From the NCBI GenBank assembly GCA_963457665.1, contig OY735206.1, positions 27,489,210 to 27,553,209 on the forward strand: a stretch of 64,000 nucleotides of DNA, in the 5' to 3' direction. The position numbers and the translations under genes were made by a program. This document shows, in pieces, positions 11,225 through 22,494 of this stretch. Every line of letters starts with the position of its first letter. Position 1 is the first letter of the stretch. The notes beneath the pieces were generated by a model. That model worked only from the letters and a program-made list of their open reading frames with translations, was not told the origin of the DNA and did no database searches. Origin of the DNA: Thysanoteuthis rhombus. Lineage: Eukaryota > Mollusca > Cephalopoda > Oegopsida > Thysanoteuthidae.

Positions 11225-11720
11225 CAATCGGATGATTAGAAATATTCTCTCAAGTGATGCATTTGTTATGTGTAGAATATACAAGACATTGATCAGATCC
11301 CAAGTAGAATAGTGTATTCTGGTTTGGATACCGACGGTTAAGCATGGGAAAGGGGAATTTAATCTTAAATTAAATGAAAAAGTTATCTCAGATCTTACGA
11401 CGAAAGTGCAAAGCAAAACTAGCTAGATCACAGATTTAAAGGGCCACAACTTGGATATATACAGGAAGGGCTGTGAAAAAAGATATCAGAAGATTTTCTT
11501 CCAAGCGCGGGGTCACTGATCAGTGAAACAATCTCCTAGAAGTAATAGTGTAGACATCGAACCTGAATGTATTCAAAAACCGACTTTTGTTGGAGCGAAA
11601 AAGAATTATCAACGACCTTGATGTAGATCTCTATGCAATATCATCTAAATGCAGAACAAGATACCAAGCGATCAGCATATGATATAACTTTGTACCGGAG
11701 GCCATACCTAAGGCCTCAAT
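11225..11720 (+). mobile_element. C-terminal end of a non-LTR retrotransposon (CR1/jockey-like)
   Basis: Broken frames read RIYKTLIRSQVE, VWIPTVKH, KRYQKIFFQARGH and LNVFKN-like blocks, then a terminal YDITLYRRPYLRPQS-like stretch in shifted frames. It ends in ACTACTACTACTGCTGC. This order is typical of the region after the reverse-transcriptase domain in such elements. Inactive. Confidence 0.6.
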
Positions 11721-11774
11721 CCATACTACTACTACTGCTGCTTCTATAATAATAACAACGATTATTATTGTTGT

Positions 11775-12110
11775 TAAAACTGGAGAGCAGACGAAAAGCC
11801 ATCAGGTTCATTAATGAAATAAAATATTTTGGTCATAAAGAAAGATTGGAGTTCTTGGGTTTTACACTTTTGCCAGAGAAAAGGAGAAGGGATTCAATCG
11901 AGACATTCAAAATAATTAATGGAATTTCTAAACATGGTATATCATTCGTTGATATTTTTCCTCCAAGTGGAAATTTATCGACAGATTTACTAGACAATTA
12001 AATTTTAGTATAGTAATATATGTTTGGAATGAGTTGCCTAATCATGTTGAAAATATCAATAGTCTACAGAGTTTTAACAATAATTAAGATAAGCTAGAAA
12101 TTGTAGAAAG
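11775..12110 (+). mobile_element. Second retrotransposon C-terminal fragment
   Basis: An uninterrupted stretch encodes RRKAIRFINEIKYFGHKERL then LPEKRRRDSIETFKIINGI, followed by frame breaks and a VWNELPNHVENINSLQSF block. This is the usual post-reverse-transcriptase 'RRAT..Y..RL..L...L..RR.RGD....YKI..G' region of non-LTR elements. It is related to the fragment just upstream but is not a continuation of it. Confidence 0.6.
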
Positions 12111-12237
12111 GGCATGCACTTACAAGGACATTTTTTGAATCTGTCTAATGAGATTTTCCCGAAAGAGTCTGATCGGTGAATCGCGTTGAATTGTAGATCT
12201 TTGTTTATATTAATGTACGTTGAGTATGTTTTGTTAA

Positions 12238-12628
12238 TTTAACCACCATAGCCATCAAAGATGGCGGAGGGATCTATCTTTTTAATATGTGTATATATTC
12301 GTTTATGTATATTCGTTTGTGTGTTCCAGCCTTCCTGGCCTAATCCTTTTGGTTGGCATCAGTACTTACCGAGATCCCTTCAAAAACGTTTGTTCGCTTG
12401 TTTGGTTTTTTTTAGGGGGTGGGGCTTTATTTTGGCGGGTTTGTTAATAGCATCAAGATTCTCCAGACTTGAGAGACTTCCAGAATTTTTTTACTTGATT
12501 TTAGATGTTTTCCAGTGAAAAAAAAGTAAGTTGTGTCATAAATAGAATTCACTCTAACCATATCTATTCTTTGATTAAATTTTTCAAAATTTGATGCTAC
12601 AGTTGTTCAATTATTAACTGTGATGGTG
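12238..12628. repeat. MITE family B, copy 1
   Basis: Starts ATAGCCATCAAAGATGGC and ends TTGATGCTACAGTTGTTCAA followed by TTAACTGTGATGG. The ends form an imperfect inverted repeat, clearer in the copy at 31011. Other copies are at 27467, 31011 and 56470. No coding capacity. Confidence 0.6.
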
Positions 12629-12766
12629 AGTTTTGTAATCATTTTGAAGATTATGCGTAAATATTGTTCATTATTAGAGATATCCACCGAGGCATAATAA
12701 TAAAGGATAAATCAATTCTGGAGTCCAGATAATAGATTTTATCCTTAATTTTTGTTCTCTTTTCAG

Positions 12767-14121
12767 ATTCCAAGAATTCAAAAGAATGGATAAACGATGA
12801 AGACCTAAAAGACATGAATAAAGAAGACATCGAGGGAACTGAACAAGAATTTTGGCATAATATGATCAAGAAGTACTTACCACCTGAACACCTTGACAGT
12901 ATAAATGAAAAAAAAATAAAAGAAAATCTTCTGGTGTTGCGTAACCACGTCTGCATGTTTTTTTGTCTAATCAACGCTCTTTTTACTATTATAGTCTTCA
13001 CTATAGAGATCAATAACGCTAACACCAGTTCGATAAATACAAATTTTTTGTGCAGAGAATCCGAACTTGGCAAAAAGGAAACCAATTTCATCACGCTGGT
13101 CTTCGTGTTGGTGTTTGGTATCACCCTACTAGTGCAGCTCATAGCAATGATCTTCCACCGATACGAAACCTTCATGCACATTCTTGCTTCCATCGACATC
13201 AACCCAAAATCGATGAATAGATTGGAGATTAGAGAGTTCTGGGCAGGATTATCCGAAAATGACCAGGATCAGTCGGATACCGAGTCCGTAATGACTGACA
13301 TTTCTGGAGATACGATCTTATCCAAGCCACGTTCTCAGAAGAAATTCTTTAAAAGAAAAAAACCAAAAAAACACTCAAGTATCTTCGAAAAAATGGATAA
13401 GAAATTTTCCAATGTTTATGATGATATCCATGAAAATAGCAATGTGACTACAAAAGGCATTTCATTAGAAGCGAAAAATATGTCATGGATGATCCTGCTA
13501 GGGGACCCGGAAATAAAAAAGAAAGCCGATATTCGTAGAAAATGGATAAGAGCTAAAAATGAAATTAAAAAAGAGCAACTGAGACAGGCAGGTAAAAAGC
13601 CAGAGCCACTATTAGGGAATGTGGTGGATCAAGTTCTCGGATTAAAAGCTAGTGGGAATTCTCTCAAAAATTTACCACACGCCGAGAATTCAACGGACCA
13701 AAGTTCAACTACGTTGTACGAAGACCAACCCTATTTGGAGAGAATTGTCAATGAACCGAATTGGAAGCTAGTTTCTGCAGTAGTTCACTCTAAATATTCA
13801 ACATATCATGGAGAGGATAACCAAGAAAAGAGAGAACTTGATCAAATAGATTCTGGTATTGCACTCTCAAGAGACCCCGAGGCAGATCAGAATGGTTCTG
13901 GGTGGACCACCATTCAGAAGAAGAAGAAGGAAATAGCCTCTTTAAAACAAACTCCTGTTACATTAATCCCATTGAATAAAACTGACGAAAACGAATCGTC
14001 AATGTCTTCTGAACATCAGTCGCTCTCAGACAGCGAACCAGATTCAGGTGGAATACTAACAGAAGATGGCACTTCTCCAAGTGCTATTTGTGAGAAAAAT
14101 GAACAGTCGACGGCATTGTAA
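12767..14121 (+). CDS. Chitin synthase, last exon (two membrane spans and cytosolic tail)
   Basis: The exon follows TTTTCAG and completes the split codon G/AT from exon D. It encodes EGTEQEFWHNMIKKYLPPEH and LRNHVCMFFCLINALFTIIV, matching the 'FW..LI.KYL' and 'LRN.VC..F.MINALF' region of animal chitin synthases. A second hydrophobic span (FITLVFVLVFGITLLVQLIA) and IFHRYETFMHILAS follow. The remaining 300 or so residues are a charged, low-complexity cytosolic tail with a basic cluster (KKFFKRKKPKKHS) and many Ser/Thr; I recognise no domain there. The frame ends TAA at 14119-14121. AATAAA motifs occur at 15211 and 15242, about 1.1 kb downstream, but the real polyadenylation site cannot be told. 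Confidence 0.95.
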
Positions 14122-16239
14122 AGCTTTGTGACTGGAGACAAAATACAATTCGCACAACATGGTTGTTTTCTTTCTTTTTTTTTTTCCTTGCATAAAAAAT
14201 TGCTGCAGGTAAATTGAGTGAGACATTGTTTACTGGCAACAGCTTGATCCTAACAAGATTACCATAATACCTACAGTAATGTATAACCAATGCAATCATA
14301 AAAAAAAACAACTGTAAAATGTACCTGTTGCAGGACAATCTCAGTCTTTATGTTCGATCGATCAAGTATTCTCAAAGGGGTCACTTAAAGATTATTAGGG
14401 TTTGCAAAAATATTTGGAAGTTTGTTTTTTTAAGAATAATCATGTAACAGACATTTTTTTCTCTATACAAAAACATATAGATGTACCAGAATATCAAACG
14501 GTTAGATATTCGGGCCTGAATGAAAAAAAAATGGATAGCTGATTTTGCCGGATTTCGTTACTATTAATTTAATTTCTGATTAACTTAAAAACTCTAAAAT
14601 ATTGTCACTCAGTCTATCGTGCCTATTGAGCCTTTTCAAGCGCTGACAGAGTTGGAAAAAAAACGAGATCTTTCATCACTTTTTAAAACATTCAACTGAA
14701 TCAGGGGCTGACCAAGCGGAAATGAACCACACGAAAGATTTCTCATTGCAAAAACTTCGAAAACGACAATGTTCACGGTATTCTTTACGTGACCTTTTTC
14801 TCCTTTGCAAAGTTCGTTCACCTGTGGAAGAGAGGAGAAGGTGACAAATGAGATCAAATTCATTGTAGTTCTATACATGTTGGGAATGTGCTTATCTACA
14901 TCTTGTTTAAGAAAGATAGGTTTGATATTGTTTAATTATGTATTGAAAAAATAATAATAGATAACAATTGGGGCAATTTTTGCTTATATGGACTTGAAAC
15001 AAATTAGCTAGAACCATCAGTACTACTTAATCTTTTGTTACATTAATAGAAAAGATTAAATTGCATTGTTTCTTCTTTGACTTAAAACGGATTTATATCG
15101 GTACACTGTCGTTTTAAGTAACTTTTGAAGCATATACATTAATTTTCTATATTTTCATTATCTCACATAATATTATAACATTCTTTCTTAAAAATGAATT
15201 ATATAATTTAAATAAATTACATTGTTTCTTCTTTGACAGAAAATAAAATTTTCATAATGCAATGATTGTTTGTTTGATTGTTTCCTCTATGTTTCTTGTA
15301 GTAACTCTCAGAGTTTTTTAATGCTCTTTTTAAAACGTATTCTATAATGGTAGAAAATTACATGGATTGTCTAAATCCCGATTGTCTAAACTATTATAAT
15401 TATGACTAAATCTAATTTTTTCAAAATATCACGAATTGCAGATTCAAAATTTTTTTTCCAAATATCCAGGATATCATTATTTTTCAATTCTCATACTGTA
15501 TTTTATGGTGGTAACTCACTGGAAATCGTAGAATCGATGAAGAATCATTTTTTTTCTTCCTCCAAATACCAAGTGAAATTGTTATTTTCAATTCTGATAT
15601 TTTTTATATTTTTAAATCAGTTATTGCATAAATATGATATTTTTTACGGCATTCACAGATTTTCTAAAATTTCTGCTAAGGTTACGTCTTTTTTTTATCA
15701 TCATTTTTTAACTATAAGTCGACCACGGTCGGACTCTATAATCGACCCTACAAATATAATATCGGCCTACTTGAGATACATCACATATTTATTAAATCAA
15801 AATAATTTAAAGGGACTGCTTCGGTTGAGCACAATCACCTCAGACATGGACCACTTAGAAACCAATCGGTACATAGCACATGATTCGTCATTCTGAAATC
15901 TGTATTTATTGCCTCACTATGTATAGCTTTTTTTCTGTTACAAATATTACTGATTATCCTATCGAAAATAGGTATTCTTAATCTGTACTTTTAAAACTTT
16001 AGTATAGATCATTTATTCAAGAATTTTACATTAAAAAATACGTTAAATTTATATTGTTCAGCAAGATAATCCAGTATTGGGTTATAAGTCCAATGCAGAT
16101 ATCTTATGAAATTTGTATGCGGTCAGACATCAAAAATCCACAACTGGTACATCACTTTGAGAATTATTACTGTTAGATTACAGCTAAAATCCAACTATAC
16201 ATCATCACAACATCTTAGTACCTATTGCTTCTATAACAG
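14122..16239. other. 3' flank of the chitin synthase gene
   Basis: Very AT-rich sequence probably containing the 3' UTR. A 164-codon open frame at 15402-15896 is Phe/Ser/Ile-rich, as expected from T-rich DNA, and resembles nothing I know. A 25-bp near-perfect direct repeat (TTGCATTGTTTCTTCTTTGA type) lies at 15057-15081 and 15213-15237. Confidence 0.4.
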
Positions 16240-16565
16240 TGAATGCAGGGTCACATAAGATTTGTCTCGTGAAAAAGGGTCACGAATGTCACAGTATAGA
16301 TGATCACAGATAAAATGTTGCAGTTGGTTTGGGGAGTTCTATCACATATTCTCTACTTGCCCAGCCTGGTGCCTTCTCGTGATAACCATTTTGACAACTG
16401 GAAGAATCAAGGCTAGGCTGTCAGATGCCACATTTCCGGGAGAGCAAAAGGATGTATTCGGAGCAACTTTTTAATCTGCTCAGAGAAGGCCTGATCCAGG
16501 GCGAATAAATGCCCCATTAGCCTCCTCTCCTTGAGGAGGCGCCCCTGATAAGGGCTACTGATATG
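16240..16565 (+). repeat. Unclassified repeat-like block ending in two hairpins
   Basis: A GC-richer island in AT-rich DNA. It ends with two adjacent hairpins: CCTCCTC/GAGGAGG (521-527 pairing with 533-539 of the 16,000s) and CCCT/AGGG just after. Such 3' hairpins occur at the ends of some non-LTR elements, but I cannot name the family. Confidence 0.3.
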
Positions 16566-16699
16566 ACATTAAAGTCAACATAGCAATGAAAGCTTTCTTT
16601 CATTCAAAACTGATGTCATTCAATCACAAAGAATCTATAATTTGATTAAACATTAATCAGTGTGGGTTTGTGGTCTTTTTCCAGTTCTGCGTCTTGATT

Positions 16700-17290
16700 T
16701 TGATTGATGTGTCTTTGTTTTCATTATGCTTGTTGTACTTGACATTTGTTTCACTGAGGTATATGTGGGGACCAACTTTCTTGCTTTCTTCATTCAGTCT
16801 GTCCAGCATCATCTAAAGGTCATGAAGGTTCTCAACAAAAAGGACGATGTCGTCTGCAAATCTGAGGTTGCTAAGGTATTCGCCATCTATTCGGATTCTT
16901 TTATTTTCCCAGTCTAGGTTTTGGAAGTATATCTCAAGGTAGATTGCTGAGAGTTTGGTTGAGCAGGTATATCCTTGTGTTATCCTTTTTTTCATCAGGG
17001 AGGGACCCGAGTCTTTAAATAGCCTGAAGTAGGAACTGCTGCGTTGGTTGCAATAATCTGAGATATACAGGGTCTATATATTATTGAATGATAGTAGAAA
17101 TCCCCAAGGTTATTGATGCTGGGACGAAGGCCTTTGAAGCAAGCGACAATTTATATTCTATTGCTTTCTTTTTCAGTTGATTTACTGAATGGAGTTTGTC
17201 AATGGTTGAGCAGCTTCATTTGAAGCCAGTTTGTTCTTTTGGCTGGTTTTCATCTAGTACTTTCCAGGATAACGAATCTCCATGAAATCT
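16700..17290 (-). mobile_element. RTE-like reverse transcriptase domain, minus strand
   Basis: The best preserved retrotransposon core in the window. On the minus strand, broken frames give DENQPKEQTGF, STIDKLHSVNQL, a YLRLLQ block, then an open frame at 16813-16995 with ITQGYTCSTKLSAIYLEIYF, NLDWENKRIRIDGEYLSNLR and FADDIVLF. The FADD catalytic box is intact, whereas the usual QGD reads QGY. It is closed by LNEESKKVG. Frameshifts upstream make it inactive. It faces the plus-strand copy at 17370. Confidence 0.8.
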
Positions 17291-17369
17291 TAAAAAGACG
17301 AAGGAATCAAGCGAAGTATCACTTTTAGTTGGTAAGCTCAACCTTTAAGAACATGAAAATCTCGCAAGT

Positions 17370-17715
17370 GCTAAAATGAAAGGTATACAACATGCACAAG
17401 AGAGAATCGTGTTCAACATAATAGAGAGATGGCAAAACCGCACGAAATATTGGAAGAAAAACAGGAGTGAGATATCATGGAATCCATAAGAAAACTTGAA
17501 TGGCAGACAGCTGCTGTGTATCACGACTCACAACATGGATCCCAAGAAATCACATGCAAAACCGGGGCCGACAAAATATAAGATAGCATGATGAACTAGT
17601 TAAGTTTAGAAATTACTGGCTCCATGACACCCACGATAAAAAGGTCTAGCGAACTTGGGGAAGTTCTATGTCCAACGATGGATGCTAAAAGAATGATGAT
17701 GGTGATGATGAGTAC
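17370..17715 (+). mobile_element. RTE-like retrotransposon 3' end
   Basis: Contains the segments corresponding to NIIERWQN, YWKKNRSEISWNP and the terminal GATGCTAAAAGAATGATGATGG tail. It matches 845-1172 and 20040-20385 in order and spacing. Disrupted by stops and deletions. Confidence 0.7.
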
Positions 17716-18399
17716 ATGTTTCGATGAAGTATGGTTATGGTATTGCTGTACAAATTATTGTAACAAAGCTCAAGCAGTAAACAAAAACAGATTAAATTAT
17801 TATGATACCTTGAACAATGAGGTTTCAAACATCACAAAAAAAAAAACTTTGTATCAAATTAACCCAGATATTCAAGGTGCTGCCTTATGAATAGTGATTA
17901 TTAGGGGGGGGTGGAATTGTCAAAAACTTTATCAACCCAGCTATATGTATGAAGTTGCAATATCTATCTATCTGTATATGTACTCTAATTACTCGAGGAT
18001 TAAGCATCTTAGACAGATGAAAAACAAACTATAATCAAATTCAGCACGTCTAAAACTACCTACAGCACACATTTTTAGGGTGTCTTTCGGGAAAAAATTA
18101 ATTAAAATGAATTCTTTTTTATTGGAAGTGATGGAAGGTTTTCAGCTAGTTAATGATATAAAGTGGAATATTCTGATGGGGAAGTTATGAATTCGTCTCA
18201 AGTGACCAATAGGTAAAATCAATACACGAGAAAAAATAAAATGTTTAAAGTTTTCAGTATTCAGTATTCATTTTCATGCAATGGCGAAATGAGGATATTC
18301 TGCAAATAGTATTTTCAGTAGAAAATTGTAAATGACCATTTAAGGTCGGTTTTTTGGGAGGGGGGCTTATTAATACAAAAACGCAGACCAGTAGGATTA

Positions 18400-18665
18400 T
18401 TCTGACGTCATCATCAGTCTTTTAACGTCAGTCATTGAACATAGACCGTCCCTTAGATTCGCCACATATCTCTATTGCGGGCATCGCGAAGCCAATATTT
18501 TCTCAACCTGTCTAGCTTGCCTTGCCATCTCATATTCTGCCGGCCTTGGTTCCACATTTGATCTCTGGGGATCCATGTTGCAGGTCATTATGTCCATCGG
18601 TTGTCTGCTATTCTTGCAATATGACAAGCTCATTGCTATTTGAACTTCTTAATGGTTTCTATGGG
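18400..18665 (-). mobile_element. RTE-like retrotransposon 3' end, minus strand
   Basis: Starts CATCATCAGTCTTTTAACGT at 18410, the complement of the family tail, then reads as the reversed terminal segment through CTTGCAATATGACAAGCTCAT. Same family as 5341-5985. Confidence 0.7.
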
Positions 18666-19659
18666 GTCTTGGACACCTGAAATAAATTGATCAGAATAGA
18701 TATTCTTTTACTGACATCATACTTTCTCTTCTATGTTTGATGCAAGCACCCTGGGCTGGTCTCTGCAACTATTTCGCCGGTTGGTAACTATCAGTCTGTC
18801 TTCCGGGTTATTTACTTGATATATCTATCTGCAGAGTTTCAGGGAAGTTCTTGTCTCTTCTGGGATCAGGATCAGGATCAGGATCATACGTGGGGATAAG
18901 GAACAAGGAATTCTATGCAGTTTCCCGGTGGATTCTTTGCACGCACTCTGCTGCTACTCAAAAATAGCTGACTTATATGATGGTTGGCTCCATTTGTGTG
19001 TGGGGCCGATGGCTGAAGGGTTTATGACTGATTTTTTCCCTCTCAGGTGCTGAATATTGGAATTGTGCTGACCTGAGCAATCTGCATTCAGCCCTCTCCA
19101 AAGTTATGAATCCATAATTTTCCTTTGGAAATATGCATAGGCGATAACAGATCCTCCAGCAATCAATTTATCTGCCCAGAAACTGGACGTATTTTCTCAA
19201 CTCCGGGATTTTTAAACCTCTCAAACAAAGGCGATCAATCATACATCTGTATTCTTTCCAGGCCTTGCTCGTCCGACCATTTAGTACTTTTGTCCTAGAT
19301 TCAATATTAATAGCTTTACAGTTTAAGATTTTTATCTGTTCCTTACCCATCTTGTTCCTCTCGGAAACCCCCTTAGGTAACCGTTCTAATTTGTAAGTAC
19401 ACTCAACCTCACAAGGTTATCTTATTTACACTTTCAGATTTTTTTAATTAACCTTTTATTTTCATAGAGTCACAATAGCAGCCTGGTAAATAAAGCACAA
19501 ACTTCCTCCTTTCCTTTTTCTGTTGTTCAAAAAGTGTCTTATTGAGATGCATTTCAACGCACTCAATAAAAAAGGACTAAACAGAAATTTCTGTTTCCAA
19601 CAGTTACTGGCCACAACTGGAGAGATAAATAGAGTCCCTCTCTTTATATATGAATAGTG

Positions 19660-19710
19660 CACCTGAAGAAGACCCTAGAATGGAGAAGCCAAAATGTTGC
19701 GGGAACAAAA
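19660..19710 (+). other. Hammerhead-like motif of the Penelope type (degenerate)
   Basis: CACCTGAAGAAGACCCTAGA, then TGGAG and AAGCCAAAATGTTG, resembles the CTGANGA - stem II - GAAA core of hammerhead ribozymes carried in Penelope-like element terminal repeats. CTGAAGA is intact. The GAAA box reads CAAAA and stem II pairs poorly, so self-cleavage is unlikely. Confidence 0.35.
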
Positions 19711-19784
19711 AGGAAGAGTTCAATTGTACAAAAAATTTGTTGGATACTAATGACTACTTATACGTGTCCACCTTTATAATGTAG

Positions 19785-19960
19785 GCATTGGGGTCCAAGA
19801 AAAATAACCATGTAATAACTGATCTTGTGTGTAATCAAAACTCGATTACAAGTTCACCGCAAAATCAAAGAAATTATGTGTAAAACACTGCGTAATAATA
19901 ATGTTTTCATTGATCACAAATTGAAGAAATTTAACATTTTAGTCACATTAAGAAGGGAAA
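19785..19960. repeat. Repeat family F (TTGGGGTCCAAGAAA)
   Basis: GCATTGGGGTCCAAGAAAAA and AACCATGTAATAACTG recur at 32880-32930 and, inverted, at 32605-32680 and 59880-59925. No coding capacity or clear termini seen. Confidence 0.5.
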
Positions 19961-20039
19961 TCCCATTGATCCATAAAAAGTAAGGTATATATCCAATGCA
20001 ACCTCCCAATAGTCACCTATAGTTTAAACATGGAACCTA

Positions 20040-20385
20040 ACCAAAAACTGACCATCAAACAACCATGCAACAAGCACATGCACATGAGAGAATCCTGCTC
20101 AACCATACATGGAGAGATGACAATATAGCACAATATATTAGGGAAAAAACAGGAGTCTGAGACATAGAATCCATTAGAAAACTCAAATAGCAACGGGCTG
20201 GTCATACTGCAAGAATGGCAGACAACCCCTGGACATCACAACTCACAATATGGACCCCCAAAGATCACATGTAAAACCAGGACCAACAAATCACTAGAAA
20301 AGTTCTGAAAGTATTGGCCCTGTGACACCCATCATAGAGAGGTCTAGCGAATCCAGGATGATAAAAAACTGATGATGATGAAGTA
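20040..20385 (+). mobile_element. RTE-like retrotransposon 3' end
   Basis: Same terminal segment as 17370-17715, including the AGGGAAAAAACAGGAGTCTG block and a GATGATGATG tail, with several internal deletions. Confidence 0.7.
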
Positions 20386-20692
20386 AGTATTTGGATGAAA
20401 TTTTCTTCATATTATTGGTTTTCTGGACAAGTGGTCAGTAATACATATAAGTGAAAAATGTTGAGTTCCTCCAACCAACTGCTTTATATAATGATCCGCA
20501 CTATATCGGAGGACAACTATATCAAAAATATATATTTTATTGAATAAAAACAAACATTGAATCAGACTTGGGACAAAATTTTATATCACATTAAATAGAA
20601 GTATATGTATGCAAGAATGTATATATACAAAATAAGATCATTTTGAAACAAAACAGAGAAGATAACACTTTGGGGAAGCAGAGTTGACAGAT

Positions 20693-21044
20693 TGGTCGAT
20701 GACATGAGATAATACAAACTTTTTTCCAAGACTAACCCGAAACAGGCATCGGAATAGCATCAAGTTTGGAAATCAAATGAGTCTAGATGCAGAAGTTCAA
20801 AGTCAGCCTCAATCGACCGGGTCTGTTGGCAGAGGTTCAGTTCCAGCCTTTTGAGGCAAGCCAGTCTCAATATAGCGAGTCTGGCAGTAGAGGTTCAAAT
20901 CCAACCTCAATCATGCAAGTCTGGAGGCAGAAGTTTGATATCTCAAGAGGCTGGCTCAATTTCCAACTTCAACGCCATCCAAATGAAAGGAGTAGGGTAA
21001 GTCTCAGAGATAAACTTCAGATTATCTCCGCTCAATCTGGCAAC
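20693..21044. repeat. Long-arm foldback element, copy 1, with expanded core
   Basis: The left arm starts GTTGACAGATTGG and runs through ACCCGAAACAGGCATCGG to AAGTTTGGAAAT. The right arm is its imperfect complement, ending CTCAATCTGGCAAC. The core (about 20783-20950) holds about four degenerate units of about 40 bp of the type GTCTGGAGGCAGAGGTTCAA, where other copies have one. The long open frame across it is an accident of the repeat. Confidence 0.7.
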
Positions 21045-21356
21045 TCTGTGGGGGGGAAAGGGGGTAACAAACACTGAAGTGGTGTGTCAGAGACTGAATG
21101 TATATTTTTCTGCTTTATTCAACTCTGTCTCGATTTTTTTTTTTCTCCTTTTCTTTCGGATTATTTCCTCAAGTTCACACCAGCAAAACTTTTTGTTCCT
21201 TTTTTTTTTCATATATTATCGTAAGAGAGGATGAGAAGAAATAAGGAACTCCTTTCCGACTCTCATCAACGAATTTGATGGGACTTTCGCAATAAAACAA
21301 TTTTGTTCCTTTATTTTTATTCTTTTTATCAGAGGAAGAAGTAAGATTAACACACT

Positions 21357-21391
21357 GTGTATGTGTGTGTGTGTGTGTCTATGAGCACATC

Positions 21392-21423
<32 letters not shown>

Positions 21424-21580
21424 TATGTGTAAGTAAATATATGCAAAAAAATGGATGCAGTGAGATTAACACTGTGTGTGCATCTATGTGCAGATGTATG
21501 TATGCACATCTGTGAATGTTGACATGTGTGAATATGTATATGTGCATGTGAGTATGTATCAATGCGTAAATGAACATACG
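21357..21580. repeat. TG-rich microsatellite cluster
   Basis: Runs of (TG)n and TGTATA/TGTGCA variants. Open frames on the minus strand here translate to His/Thr/Ile repeats and are artefacts. Confidence 0.85.
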
Positions 21581-22139
21581 CAGAATTTCATAAGCACCAG
21601 TCAGCAGGACTAAGCAAGACTTGAAATTTGTGCCCCTGGTTGTTCAGTTTGGTGTGTGACTCCAGGACCTTCACACCAATGGACAGGGCAAGACCAGCTA
21701 GACTGATTACAAATAGGAAAAGGTCTACCCTGAATTCACTCTCTCCAGAGTAATAATTGGAGTCAAAAGAAACCTACACATTTTATATATCTGAATTTGT
21801 AATTATTTATGTACATCAAACTAAAGTCTGCGGGCCATCAGTTCCTTGGATTCATTGAATATATAACATGGCTTACACAAATTCTTTGTTTTCCTCACCT
21901 ATCATTAGTTAGTGAACAAAAAAATCTGTACTGATAATCAGAGTAAAAGCCTTATTTTTGCAGTGGCTTCAAAACTACGCATTCCTGCTGCTTTATTATT
22001 ATACACAAAATTTAAGCCACAATCTGACAATATCTTGTCCCCTGAGAAGAATTTCATAGGTCTCGTTGATAATACATAGAAGTTTACTTGATAACTGTAG
22101 AGACATTATACTTGGAAACATATTCCATCCAACCACAAC

Positions 22140-22228
22140 CAACCAAATGAGTGCCTTGTGGGACTCCAACCTGCACCTACCAGGAAGCAGTTTTAATGCA
22201 ACTCAGATCCAACAGCTGAGCTAACAGC
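22140..22228 (-). repeat. tRNA-derived SINE head
   Basis: On the minus strand GTTAGCTCAGCTGTTGGATC resembles an A box and GCAGGTTGGAGTCCC a B box, with the spacing of a tRNA. Interpreted as a SINE rather than a functional tRNA. Confidence 0.5.
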
Positions 22229-22316
22229 ACTCTTGGTAAGCAGGAATTGGAGATAGTACACTTGAACCACCCATTTCTCTATTCTGCAGTCCTAGGCATA
22301 AATATTTACATACATG

Positions 22317-22319
<3 letters not shown>

Positions 22320-22352
<33 letters not shown>
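22320..22352. repeat. (TG)n microsatellite
   Basis: About 16 uninterrupted TG units. Confidence 0.9.
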
Positions 22353-22359
<7 letters not shown>

Positions 22360-22494
22360 TCCCATTTTGCTGAAAGTATATATATCATTAGATTGTACAG
22401 TTAATGTCCCACAAAATGTGATATATTTCCTAATATAATGTCTCCTCAATTATCACATTCTATTGTACATAAACTGTTCAATCTGATGATATGC

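Noticed and set aside
15402-15896. 164-codon open frame on the plus strand
   Set aside because: Phe/Ser/Ile-rich as expected from T-rich DNA, no motif, and lies in the likely 3' UTR or flank of the chitin synthase gene.
20787-21077. 96-codon open frame
   Set aside because: Entirely inside a foldback element with tandem core units.
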